A DNA stretch of 64,000 nucleotides from Valencia hispanica (Eukaryota > Chordata > Actinopteri > Cyprinodontiformes > Valenciidae). Position 1 is the first letter of the stretch; the number at the start of each line of letters is the position of its first letter. The notes beneath the pieces are model-generated. The model did not search any database. It was not told where the DNA came from and saw only the letters and a program-made list of their open reading frames with translations. The stretch spans positions 20,336,500 through 20,400,499 of the forward strand of contig OY747710.1 of NCBI GenBank assembly GCA_963556495.2, read 5' to 3'. Shown one piece after another: positions 1 to 10,800 of the stretch. Position numbers and translations under genes: made by a program.

Positions 1-1770
1 AGGAGGGAAAAAAAGAAAAGATCATTCAGCAGTGCAAAATAAGTGCTTCTTCAGAAAAACCACATCCTTACTGAGCAAACTAAGAAAGGTTTCTTCATCT
101 CAGCTCTTCCTTTAACTAGTTTCGAGTTAAACCCCTATTAGCATACAGGCTTTATGCTTTCAGCGTAAAAATACAGTGCTAAGTTTCCCACGCACTCACG
201 CTTAAGGGAAGCTGTGGGGACTGGTGTAAAAGCTGTGGGTTATGATTGTTTACTTTATTGCAGAAATGTCAACATATTCCTGGCACCGCTTAAACTTAAA
301 TTCTGTTCAAACTCACAAATCCTTACGGTCAAGCAGTTGGTAATACTGAAACCTCATGATTAGTATGAGCGGGTTAGCTCTCAGTCACTACAGAGCTGTT
401 TGATGCTCAGTCATCGCTGATCCACTCATCTTCATACTCCGATTGAGTTTTACTGCTGGCTTAGAGCCACAAAGCCCCCGAGGCAGCCCCTTTGAAACTT
501 TTTGGGGCACGGTTAATGGTTGAAAGAAGGTCACGTGTGGTGGCTTGGCTTCTGAGAAAAATGAGGTCATGCATGCTTTCCTTTTATTCAGCTTGATGAT
601 GTTGATGTCGTTGGCACCACTAGTACCAAAAAACTCTGGCAGTTAACTAAGAAGTAGCCACAGAGCGTAGTTTTTGGAATGGGTGTATACACAGAAGAAA
701 ATCTGGTGGCTACTACTGCTCAACTCCAGAAGTTCTCACACCTACTACTAGTCGCTGTGTCATTGAAGGAAGTTTAGTGGTAAACATGTGATCATTACAC
801 ACTGTAGATATTTTTTTTCAAGGACGGTAGCACACAGACACCTTCTGCATCACCAGTGTAACACAGGACTAAAGAAGAGGTACTGAGCATACAGTAACAT
901 GTTCAACTCACCGAACAAGATGATGCCCAATACTGGGTTCAGGAGAATTAGGCCAGACAAGATTTAGACAATATTTTTTGTAAAGGTAAAAAATAAATAC
1001 ATTTCATGAATGACAAACTGTCTTAAAAATAATCTGTAATTATTGGAGAATAAGTGAGACCAGGTTTGCCTATTAGTGGGTATTACATGTGCCTCGCTTC
1101 CACAGAGCAGTACAGCATGGGTCAGTGTAGTTCAGTATGCTATTTTGCCTGTTTCTATTTCTATTTCTATTGTAAAAACAACCTATACAACCGACCTGTA
1201 CTGCACCAATCCTGGGCCCCCTGCAGATGTTGGTCCATAGGTAAGGGGCGAGCTACTGACAACATAATCTATTGATTGGGGGACAGAAAAATGTCACTTC
1301 TTTCGACAAGCTAGAGATATACTAGTACATTAGGTGTTTGGGTTTACCCTGCCTTCCCAGTTTTAATTTGTTCAGTTTAGAGTTGCAGGCGCTACATGTA
1401 ACATTGTTTTTAGACACTCTCTTACTCACATGTGTTGTAAAATAAACATGTTTTCACCACTGCTTTCTATTGATGATGAGAGGAGCTGCCATGTTGGATC
1501 TCAAGGTTGGCGTTTGAAAATTCTCTTACTCTCCCAGTAGGAATTTTTGACCGCAGCGGGGCTTTCCAATTGATTTTCCCCAACTTGGAAGTTGGGATTT
1601 TGGAGCTTTAACTACAAATAGAACACAATTATTTTCACACAGTAACCATCTTCAAACTTATTTTTCTAAAACAGTTCTGTTATATTTCAAGAAAACAAGA
1701 ATCTTTTAAGAATTTTCTATTAATAAATTCAAGAAAATATAGTTTATATGTATGTATATATTAGCTATTA
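1..1770. other. Intergenic stretch, no gene seen
   Basis: AT-rich sequence with only short open frames, none resembling a known protein and none with convincing splice signals. It could hold a UTR or intron of a gene lying to the left of the window, but nothing in it shows this. Confidence 0.5.
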
Positions 1771-1774
1771 ATTA

Positions 1775-2430
1775 ACTATAAGCTTTATCAAAAAGGAAGG
1801 TTTTAAGCCTGGTCTTAAAAGTAAACAGAGTGTCTGCCTCATGGACTAAAGCTGGGAGCTTGTTCCACAGGAAAGGAGCCTGATAACTAAAATATCTGCC
1901 TTCCCATTCTACTTTTAGAAATCCTAGGAACTACAAGTAAACCTGCAGTCTGAGAACGAAGTGCTCTGTTAGGAACATATGTATCAATCAGATCTCTGAT
2001 GTAAGATGGAGCTTGATTATCAAGGGCTTGATATGTAAGAAGGAAGATGTTAAATTCTATTTCTGGAATTAACAGGGAATGAAGGGAAGCTAAAACAGGA
2101 GAAATGTGATCTCTATTATTAATATTCATCAGAACTCTTGCTGAGGTATTTTGGATCAACTGAAGGCTCTTAAATGCATTTTGTAGGTTTCCTGATAGTA
2201 AAGAATTACAGTAGTCCAGCCTTGATGTAACAAATGCATGCACTATTTCTGAGCATCACTCCTGGACAGGATGTTTCTAATTTTAGTAATATTCCGGAAG
2301 TAAAAGAAGTAAATCCTAGAAACCAGTAAAATAGGGATTTGAATGTCATGTCTTGGTCAAAAATAACAGAGGTACCTTACGTTATTAATGGAGGCTAATT
2401 TAATACCATCCAGATGAAGTGATTGACTAA
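1775..2430 (-). pseudogene. Degraded LINE reverse transcriptase, C-terminal part
   Basis: Read on the minus strand, the segment encodes the end of a non-LTR retrotransposon reverse transcriptase common in fish genomes. A stretch reading VIFDQDMTF lies near 2360. After a frame break come HAFVTSRLDYCNSLLSG (near 2240-2190), SLQLIQNTSARVL, and a C-terminal part with QAPSYIRDL and LRSQTAGLLVVPRISKS. The longest clean frame is 1887-2243. At about 1886 a one-base shift moves the frame into the family's usual ending (SYQAPFLWNKLPALVHEADT), which stops near 1777. At least two frame disruptions make it a 5'-truncated dead copy. By memory of motifs it fits the L2/jockey-like LINEs of fish; the exact clade is not certain. 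Confidence 0.85.
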
Positions 2431-3134
2431 GCACCAACTTTACCCAGACTTTACCCAGACTTAACCAGACGTGTTTTCCTCTGTTTGAGCCAGTCACGTG
2501 TAAAACATGATTATGATGATGTCAGAGCACTTTTATTGATAAAATTTCCTGTAAATAGATGGGAACTGTTGCCACCACCTGCTCTGTTTCAGTCACATGA
2601 CCCTGTGTTGTATTTTTGCACCCATCTGATTTTGCACTGATCATAACCTGCACTCATGCATATATTAATCGGTTTACCCCATTTTATTTGTATTCATTGC
2701 ATGCGTAGAACTGTGTATTTTGTGTTTGCATAAAGTACTGCAGCAATTTACTAATGTTGTGAATCCGGTTCACCAATATGGCAATAAAACCTGATTCTGA
2801 ATGCATCTTTAGTAGCCAACAAACTTCTGGTAAATCTTCTCATTAGCCTAAGTAGCTATATTCACATACATGATGGGGTATTTTTTCCCCCTATGTATTT
2901 GGACTAAATTCTTATTCAGTTTTGTTGGTTTCATGCATTTAAGCAATTTTCTCAAATCTCATTTTTCCCAGAAACAAGATTCTCACCTCTATTATATTTG
3001 TCTACATTCAGAAACTGCAAATCAGCTTTGGGGTTTGTTATACTACCAGTTTCTACTTTCTGCACCTCCTGAGGGGAAAAAGTGTTTGGATTTAGTTTTC
3101 TGAGCCACATGCAGAATTAGACTTGGGACACAGA
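2431..3134. other. Intergenic, likely repeat-derived tail
   Basis: No gene is visible. The part from about 2640 to 2810 ends in a run containing GGCAATAAAACCTGATTCTG, which looks like the poly(A)-signal end of an old retroposed sequence, but no family could be assigned. Confidence 0.35.
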
Positions 3135-3645
3135 CTCAAATGCAATTGGAGTTTATTTACAATATTTACAAGAAAAGTACATGAAGGAGGTTTCTCTGGG
3201 TCCAGGGTTTCTGCAAAATCTGGAAGAGGACAGAATGTTAAATGGGGCAAGGAGCAATACTGTTAGGAGGCTGCATTTGAAGAAAAGTAAAATCTTTACA
3301 CTGTAAAGAAAGGAAGGCAGCATGGAAAGGTGGTAACCTGATCCTGATGGTGGCTTTATGGTAGAGACTCAATGGATGTACTGACCTGGAGAGGTTTCTG
3401 GTTGTGGGTTGGGTGATCCAAAGGATAATTGGAGGAAAAGACGGGTTTGTGGACAAGCAGATGACGCGAGAAAGGAACTGCAAGGAAAGACCATGGGGGT
3501 TTCTCAATGCCAAGGAACCTCACCTTGATACCTTGGTCCCGCCCCGGTTGCCTAGGAGACACTTCATCAGGGACCGCCAAGGCGTGTTCCAATGTTCATG
3601 TGCTACCGAGGCGTCTGTCCTCCGTTTGTCTGCTCTTTAGCTAAC
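3135..3645 (-). other. Short minus-strand transcription-unit-like or LTR-like segment
   Basis: Reading leftward from about 3645, a CpG-containing segment is followed by a strong donor (CAAG|GTGAGG, boundary 3524/3523). A pyrimidine-rich acceptor (CTGTCCTCTTCCAG) ends near 3226, a short last segment follows, and an AATAAA lies at 3157-3152. If spliced, one frame stays open across the junction and stops at a TAA before the poly(A) signal, but it gives only a few dozen residues with no recognised domain. The layout fits either a tiny noncoding or coding two-exon transcript or a solitary LTR, which would also have a promoter and a poly(A) signal in about 500 bp. No flanking target duplication or LTR ends were confirmed. 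Confidence 0.35.
3546..3560. promoter_or_regulatory. X-box-like RFX site
   Basis: The 15-base sequence GGTTGCCTAGGAGAC resembles the imperfect palindromic X-box bound by RFX factors (GTTGCC then a spacer then a GGYAAC-type half). Its second half is imperfect. It sits in a CpG-containing stretch beside the donor of the candidate unit at 3135-3645. No downstream gene of known ciliary or MHC function is visible, so a role is not shown. Confidence 0.3.
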
Positions 3646-3789
3646 TGACCAATATATACACAATTAAAAAAGTAAAACTCTCGTTATACATCTATATGGA
3701 AACTTTAACGTATAAAATATAACGATGGGCGGGAAGTAGCAAGTAACAGAGCGCGTAAGCAAAAGGCGGGCCCTGGGCAGCTGCGGTCA

Positions 3790-5890
3790 CGTGATGTAAG
3801 TCTGTACCATTTAACAGTTTTCTTCAACCAAGGAAGGACAGTGTCCTCGTAAGTAAGGTGCCTCGCCTACCGAGGCATTGCCCGACAAGGGACCGGCCGA
3901 CGAGGGGCCCCCGGCACTGCAGGGGCCGCCGCCGCCGGCCGCCACGCACCACCACCACCACCCTAGGCCAATCCCCACCGCCAACATCCCAGCGCCCCAC
4001 CCCTGCCCTACGTCGGGGCGCCCACCGATAGCCGCAGGGGACGGAGAGCATCCCCAGGCCGGGCTCAGCCAGCATCTGGACACCAAGTTGTACCAGCTCC
4101 CGGGTCCTGATCCCGCGCAACGCAGAGCGCCGAGACCAGGCATCCAACGAGGGCCAGGGCCGGTCCAACCCGCCAATGAACCGACCACGCACGGTGCACA
4201 CAGAACAGGTGATCGAATGAGCAGAGACGCCGGATCCGCATCCCGCCGGGCCACTGAGCAGGCACCACCCAACAATCCCAAACCTGGCACCCCTAAAAGA
4301 GGTGCCCCAACCAACCAAAGGAAGATATCGGCCCAGCGCATTGGCCGATCGACACACCGCCCCCCCCCCCCCAGGCCCGGCCAGGCACGCACCAGGTCCG
4401 AACCGGATTGACCACCGATGCACCGGCAGGCAGGGCCCCCCCTCACCGGCGAGGAGTGACGGAGGGGAAATAGGCCCCCCATTAAGTGTAAGGCCAGAGG
4501 TGCGCCAGGCGAGGGGGCAGACCAAGATCCAACCTGACAGGTAGACAAAGACATACAGACACAGTCATACATTCCCTCCCTCTTAAACCCATACATTCTC
4601 ACTGACTCACCAAGACACCCAAAAAAATGACGCTGTGCCCTCACTCACACACCCCATACACACTTTATGCTCCCAAGTCCAGGTAACGATGCCCCAGTAG
4701 AGCCACCAGCCCCCGGACCCGGGAGATGGACCCCCTACCTTCTAGGACGGAGACAAGCAGACCGCCAAGGGCCCCAAAGTGGCAAAGCAGCCCGACAGCC
4801 CAGGACCCCGACCAGACTGCCTGTTCCTCCTCCGGACCCCAACCCCTGATGGCCCGTTGCGAACAGGGGTGTGAAAAGACCCCTAGCCTCTATCCTCCCG
4901 CTCGAGTATGGTGTTGATGTGTGTTGTTATAATGTGCATTTAAAACAGAGGGGTGGGATGTGGGGAAGGCAGCCACACATCCCCCAACCCCCACCCCGAG
5001 CCCTCAGTGTCTATATGTGGTTTAACAGTGGGCACCGGCACCAGAGGTGAAGCTGATTGAACCGCTCCCCCTCTGGATGCCGAAAAGTGTGCCCACCCCA
5101 AAGTCCCTACATATGTGTCGCGTGAGAATGTTATAAGTGGGAGTGTCTAAGTTGTATATTGAAATTGGGACCCAGGACGCCACGGGATAGCGAGGAGGGA
5201 AGCCCCTCCTCGCACCCCAGTGATGTGCCCATGCCCCAAGACCCTATATAAGTGGTAAAGTGATGGAGCGGGTGGACAGAGGTGTCCAGGGATGGGGAGG
5301 GAAGGACTGGGAGACAAAATGTCTTCCCAGGGAGCCACCTCCCCCACTGACCCCAATAGGCACCGCTGTTCACCAGGATCCACCAGGGGAGGGAGGCCAT
5401 GGCACGTTCGACCCGGGGCCCACGGCCACAGCACCACAAAGCCCCACGGACCCCAAGGCGGCCCCCCCAGCCCCATCCCAGAAGGGATGCCATACAGGGA
5501 CCGGCGATGACAATCGGCCCAGAGAAAAAGAGAGAGGCGGCTGCACATGCCGGCCGCCGGCCGGCCGGCCCCGACCCCCACAGGCAACCGAGACCCCACG
5601 CCGGCCGACCCCCAGCCAGGACCACAGCTAGGGGGCGCGGCGCCCCAGAGCCCCGAATCCCCAGAAACAACCCCGGACCCTACCCAGGCGCAGCACGGCC
5701 ACCAGGCCAGTAACCCATGTCCGCCAGTGCAACCCCCCTAAGGCACCGCATGCAGCCATCAGGATTTACCACCCAAAGCCCAACCCCAGGCCGGCCGCGA
5801 CGTCCAGCGCCCCATCTGCCCAGTGATCCCGCCTTGACATTGAGTAACACCCCGTGGCTTGAAAGGTGATTGTAGGGGTCCTGCATTTGG
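3790..5890. other. 2.1-kb GC-rich, C/A-skewed block, probably an interspersed repeat
   Basis: Base composition changes abruptly from the AT-rich surroundings to a plus strand dominated by C and A, with few T. It contains a GCC-repeat then CAC-repeat run near 3925-3962, a C homopolymer at 4360-4372, a run of GGCC palindromes near 5548-5570, and many CCCC tracts. Proline/arginine/glycine-rich open frames exist in several frames on both strands (for example 3811-4644 minus and 3878-4411 plus), but that is expected from the composition. No start context, splice signals or domains support a gene. The block ends near 5886, where AT-rich sequence resumes. It may be part of a GC-rich retroelement, but no coding remnant identifies it. 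Confidence 0.5.
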
Positions 5891-6093
5891 GTCCTTCATT
5901 ACTAGCACAATGTGACAAGTTACTGATTCACGTCTGCTGTGCAGTATTTTCGATACTTTTTTTTCATGGCTATTAAAGAGATGTAATGAAATATTTCTTG
6001 TGTAATTAGGATTTGATTACTTAGTCTCTGTCTTAGTGAATGCATCTAGGGCAGGAGGTCAAGTTAGAGAAAACAAGCTTGTTGTTCTTCTAG

Positions 6094-6480
6094 CATAATG
6101 TTCCTGATAGAGATGTGTCAGAGCAGCAACATATCTACTGGACGTTCTAGCATTGAGGGACTGCTTCAGACTTTACCACCAAACTGGCACGAACTGGTTT
6201 TTCAGGAGCTGAACAAGAAGACTGAAGAGGACGTGCTGGAGAAGATGAACAATGATTGCTAAATACTATTTAAGGTGTTCAATCAGAAGGGTTGGTAGGA
6301 AATGCAAGAGTAAGCTCTGTCCCTACATGTTTTGGGCAAACATGTTTTCATAAATACTTCATCTCATCAGCCCCAGGATCTCTCCAAGCCCCTAGCTCGA
6401 ATAGGACATGCCCAACATGAACTGAGCTTTTCTCTGCAAAAACAAACTATGTGTAAACAATCATTGTATCAAAATAAAGC
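6094..6480 (+). CDS. Exon-like small ORF with acceptor and poly(A) signal; function unknown
   Basis: A very good 3' splice site (TTGTTGTTCTTCTAG, AG at 6092-6093) is followed by an open frame to a TAA at 6260-6262. The first ATG in frame is at 6098, giving 54 residues; as a terminal exon it could begin at 6094. The peptide is well composed and amphipathic, with GLLQTLPPNW, HELVFQEL and NKKTEEDVLEKM, unlike random translation. An AATAAA lies at 6473-6478, about 210 bases after the stop, as in a normal last exon. Upstream exons were not found; they might lie beyond the GC-rich block or outside the window. I do not recognise the protein. It may be the last exon of an unseen gene, a single-exon microprotein, or chance. 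Confidence 0.35.
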
Positions 6481-7500
6481 TAAGGTTTGTGAGATTTTTT
6501 TCAGAGGTGTAAAAATTACAGTTGATGTTAATGTGCCAAAGTGATTGTAGCTGGAACATATTTTTTTGTAATTTTATTATACATTTTCTCTCATGTTACA
6601 GGATACAATAATTTTGAAAATATGCTTCAATAGCATATAAAGGTCAGAAAATCATGAACCAATATGTGGAGATTACCTGTACCAAGATTCATGTTGATGA
6701 AGTCAACTAGGGCAAAGATACATAACTTTGAAGTCAATTGGACGAACCAAACGTTTGCATGCGGAACGTTCACAGTGTGCATGAGAGACAACGTAAGACA
6801 AATGTAAGAATACAAGCAATAGATTATGTTTTTTTACTTTTTTTTGTGAATGCAACCTGGGTATTGTAGCTATTCTGGAAATACAGTCATATCACGGTGG
6901 ATTATTCTTTTCTTTTTTTAATTAGGACTAAACCAGTTTATGTTAAGGATATTAAGGATAGGGGACAGGATTACCTTCCATAGGACAGATCAATGGTAAC
7001 GGTATGGTGGCAATGGTAATGGTATGGTGTTTATGGTTTACTTTTTACTTACTTGTTATTATTTAACTTGATAGCACTACGTTAAATATTAAGAAAACAC
7101 TGACATGTTCAATGCTTATTATACCCGCTCCATGAATTAAGAGTAACTAAGCTGTATCTTAACTTTGTACCATCCGAGGTGTTCATGAAGTTGCAGAACT
7201 GATTATCAGTCACTTCCTTGAATGCTGATCTTTTTATCAGTTCTGTGTAAGTACAATCAAATGGTTTGGCGTTAGATGAGTGATACATGATCATTTATCC
7301 TCATCATTAAGCAACATGGCGAGGAAGCAAAAAAAAAAAAAAAGAGGAAAGTGTCAGTCTGTTTTCAAACAAAAGTTTACTTTTGGATGAAACCAGACAG
7401 AAGATGGAAAATATGGAGGCTGCTCTGGGGGGGAGAATCTTGTTATACACAGATCTTGAGGGTCCCAGCAACGACAGCTAGAGGATAAGAGGAAAGAAAA
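6481..7500. other. Intergenic stretch before the first receptor gene
   Basis: AT-rich, with no gene seen. A small tandem duplication of a GGTAATGGTATGGTG-type unit lies at about 6992-7026, and an A homopolymer near 7328-7343. Confidence 0.4.
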
Positions 7501-7527
7501 ACAGTCTGAAAGACAAGAGTTTCAAGA

Positions 7528-7640
7528 TGAGTCATTTGCTGACATTTTAAGAGAAGAGTCCCCTGACACACTTCAGCTTTCTCAGTCTCACACTCAGAGG
7601 GTCCCAGGTAACATCTTCTGCTGTCAGCTTCTCCTTCATG
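7528..7640 (+). promoter_or_regulatory. Probable 5' UTR exon end and AP-1-like site of the plus-strand receptor
   Basis: A strong donor (CATG|GTGAGTACAG) ends a putative noncoding exon at 7640. A matching acceptor (CCTCTCTGCAG) ends at 7791, 79 bases before the start codon at 7871. An AP-1-type TGAGTCA lies at 7528-7534. The transcription start was not located. The pairing of donor and acceptor is inferred from position and signal strength only. Confidence 0.4.
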
Positions 7641-7870
7641 GTGAGTACAGGCAACATATCTTCATCTTCAAAAAACTATTCAGGGGTTTTAGAAGAACCA
7701 GGACTGGTATCATTATTTAAACGATAATTGCTTATATGTAAAGGAAACCAATCATTAAATTAATCTTGTTTTACTCACAACCTCTCTGCAGTAGCATCTG
7801 TACACATCTGACACAATCAATATTCTCCCTCCTCCCCCTTTTCTTCTTCCCCTTATTTGCTACTTCTCAG

Positions 7871-10800
7871 ATGCTGCCTCTCTGTTATCTTACTGCGTCC
7901 TTGCTGTGGAGTTTTCTTTTCCTTTCCTCTGGGCTCGCCATCCAGTGCAACAACACTCAATACGAATGGCCGTTACCTAATCCCACGTTATGCTGCACAA
8001 TGTGTCCACCAGGTACTGTGATGTTGTTTTTACTTTAACAGGCTTTGCGATAAAAGATTCCACTGTAAATGTTTTCAATCATAAATTGCTCTGTGTTTGC
8101 TCCAGGTTATCGTTATATTAGACGATCATCAACCACTTGTGAGATTACATGCAAGCCCTGCGATGAAGATCGGTACATGGATATCTACAACCTGGAAGCA
8201 AACTGCAACGTTTGTGATGTTTGCAGAAAAGGTGAGAAACATTACAGGAAACATCCTGTTTGGATGGGAAGACTTGCAATGCTTTAATTCAAGTGATAAC
8301 TGTCTTTTTATCATGAGATGTCTTTTTGAGAAATTATGTGTCAACAGTAAGAACGTAACACTGGTTACTAAGTCCTTGCATCAGCAGGAAGCGTTTTGAC
8401 TACAACACTATCACCAGACAATCAGAATAGATATAGACTAGTTTTGTTTTGAACATATGCATGATCAGGCATTACTGTAAAGATACTCACAGCTTTATAC
8501 ACTCCGCTCTCTCTTCTTTGTACCACCTTGTGGTTGTGTGAACTCTGACTATGTTCAGGGTGTGATGTGTGAGAGTGAGTAATCTGTTGCTCTGACCACT
8601 AAATTTGACCAGTTTCATTGCAAAGCCTTATAAGAGACAGACAGTTACATGTTACTCAGCTCTGACAGTGGATCATGATTTCAGAGAAGCTTACCAGCAG
8701 AAATAAAAACTGTCATATCTGAGGGGATTTCCCTGTTTATGCATCAAGGGGGGCAGACAGTCAGAAAGAGATGAAAGCAAGGAGGGAAATGAGGGAAATG
8801 AGGGGTCTCTGAAGACATCTGTAATGAAAGCTGAGAGAGAATCACCTCTGCAGCCCTCCATGAAGCAGACCATTTTTATTTAAGTGAGAAAAAAAATGTC
8901 TATTACAAAAAAAAGCTAGCGGAAAGATATGCTAATGCAAAAATTTTTGCACTGCTACAGGTGAGCAAAAACAACCTGTTTTGCTTATTACTAAATGTCA
9001 GAGTGGAAAACACAAAAAAGAATGAGCACCAAAGTGAAAACATTTTCGCTATTCTCAGTCTGAAATGATATTGTTTATATTTGGAATCTTTCATTTTCTA
9101 ATGTTGCAAGTTTTTTTGGGAGAATCTTTGTCAAATATGTTTTTGATGAAAACTTCATAAAAGCTCAGTTATCTGTCTTTGAATCTAGCTAGAGGAAGGT
9201 GGGTGTTGAAAATGTCAGAAAACTACACATACAGGGTCTCCATGTCAATTAATGTGAACGGAAACTAATTTAGTTGGAAATGATTCAACCCACAGAAACA
9301 TTTGACTTGGTGACCTTGCGGCATGGATGTTTCTGTTGTGCTTTGGATCTTTAATACCGTTAACAGTTTGCAAGCTGCAAAGCCTGAAATAAAACATCCG
9401 TTGTTTTTTTTACGACTTTGTAAAATGTTTTAACCCTTCAATGACTAAAGAAAATTAATTATCTGAGCTCTCTACCTCTAGAACAGTTAGTACTGTACTT
9501 TAAGTTAAAATACATGAAGAATTTGTTTGTGTTTTTAAAGAGGACAGAACTTTTATAGTGCTTCTCATGACATTCATAAAAGTCCAAACTGCATTACACT
9601 AAAGCCACAATCTAAATATTCATATAGTAATATGTGAATCACAAAAAAAAACAAAAAACAGATGAAGTGCCTACCTCAGGGGCATGTCGACATGTGGCAC
9701 GAGGAAGCTGGAATCAAATCCACAACTTTTGAGTTGGAAGAAAATTATTCTTCCTTCTGATCCAATTTCACCCCTTACATTTAATACGTATCTTTTTTTT
9801 TTACTTGAAAAGCCTAATGTATCAATCATGATGTCAACATTTCAGTTGAACAAGCAATGTTTTGATAGGTTTTGTTCTTTAAAAAAAAATCACAAGTATC
9901 TCTTATACTAGGCTTTGAAAGGTTAAAAACTGCAATTTTCCAAGTGTTTTTAAATTTTAAGCAACTAGCCAACATTTTCTTATCCTCCTCTAAAGTGAAA
10001 TCAGAAAATCATGCAGGTGGAGGTTTTGCTCATTATCATTAAAGTTAAGGAGACAATAGAATGAACTTATGAATGAGGGAATGACGTGTTGCACAATCAG
10101 CTGTATCATCAAGACCTCCCATGAGATGCATAAGCTTTAATTTAACACTGCTCTGTACTTCATTGACTATATCTAATAGACACATATTTCAGTAATTCTT
10201 ATGGTAAACTTTGTTTCTTACACTGTAACATTTACAATTGAGCTTAATATACTTACTCTCTATGTTCTTTCTAAATTATAACAGTTAATGCCTCATGAAC
10301 ATTCATGTTTTGTTATGACTAGCTATGTGGAAGTCATTTAAGCAGTTTTCTGTTTGCCAGCTTTGAGCACACCAGCTGGGGTATCTTTGTAAGAAAGAAA
10401 TTGTTTCATCAAAGCGAAACGCAGCTTTCACTAAGAAATAACAGGGGTGTCTAATTTTAAAGAAGACATGATAATATACTGTCTACTGACCTAAAACTGA
10501 AATTGCTTCCCACTGAGACCCAATTTGTGAGTCATTTTCCACCATCGTATGTCTTGTTGTAACTCTCTTGCAGTACATGCTCTATAATATAAATGGTCTC
10601 ATTTTAATGATGTATGTTAACATGACTCTCTTTTTTTTCCCTGGCAGCTAATTTTGAGACTGTGTCCACCTGTAAACGAAGCCGCAACACTGTTTGCAAG
10701 TGTAGGGCTGGCTATAGGTGCATAGACGCGTCCTGCACATATTGTGAGCCTGTCCCAACGACCTTCAAACCTACACCACGACCACCCACAACAGGTGAAA

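Noticed and set aside
3811..4644. Long open frames (up to 277 codons) in the GC-rich block, both strands
   Set aside because: They overlap in several frames, are low-complexity Pro/Arg/Gly sequence produced by the base composition, and show no domain, start context or splice logic.
7766..7870. N-terminal extension of the plus-strand receptor upstream of the ATG at 7871
   Set aside because: The frame is open but the first codon is TTG, and a splice acceptor lies inside it at 7791. The ATG at 7871 gives a proper signal peptide.
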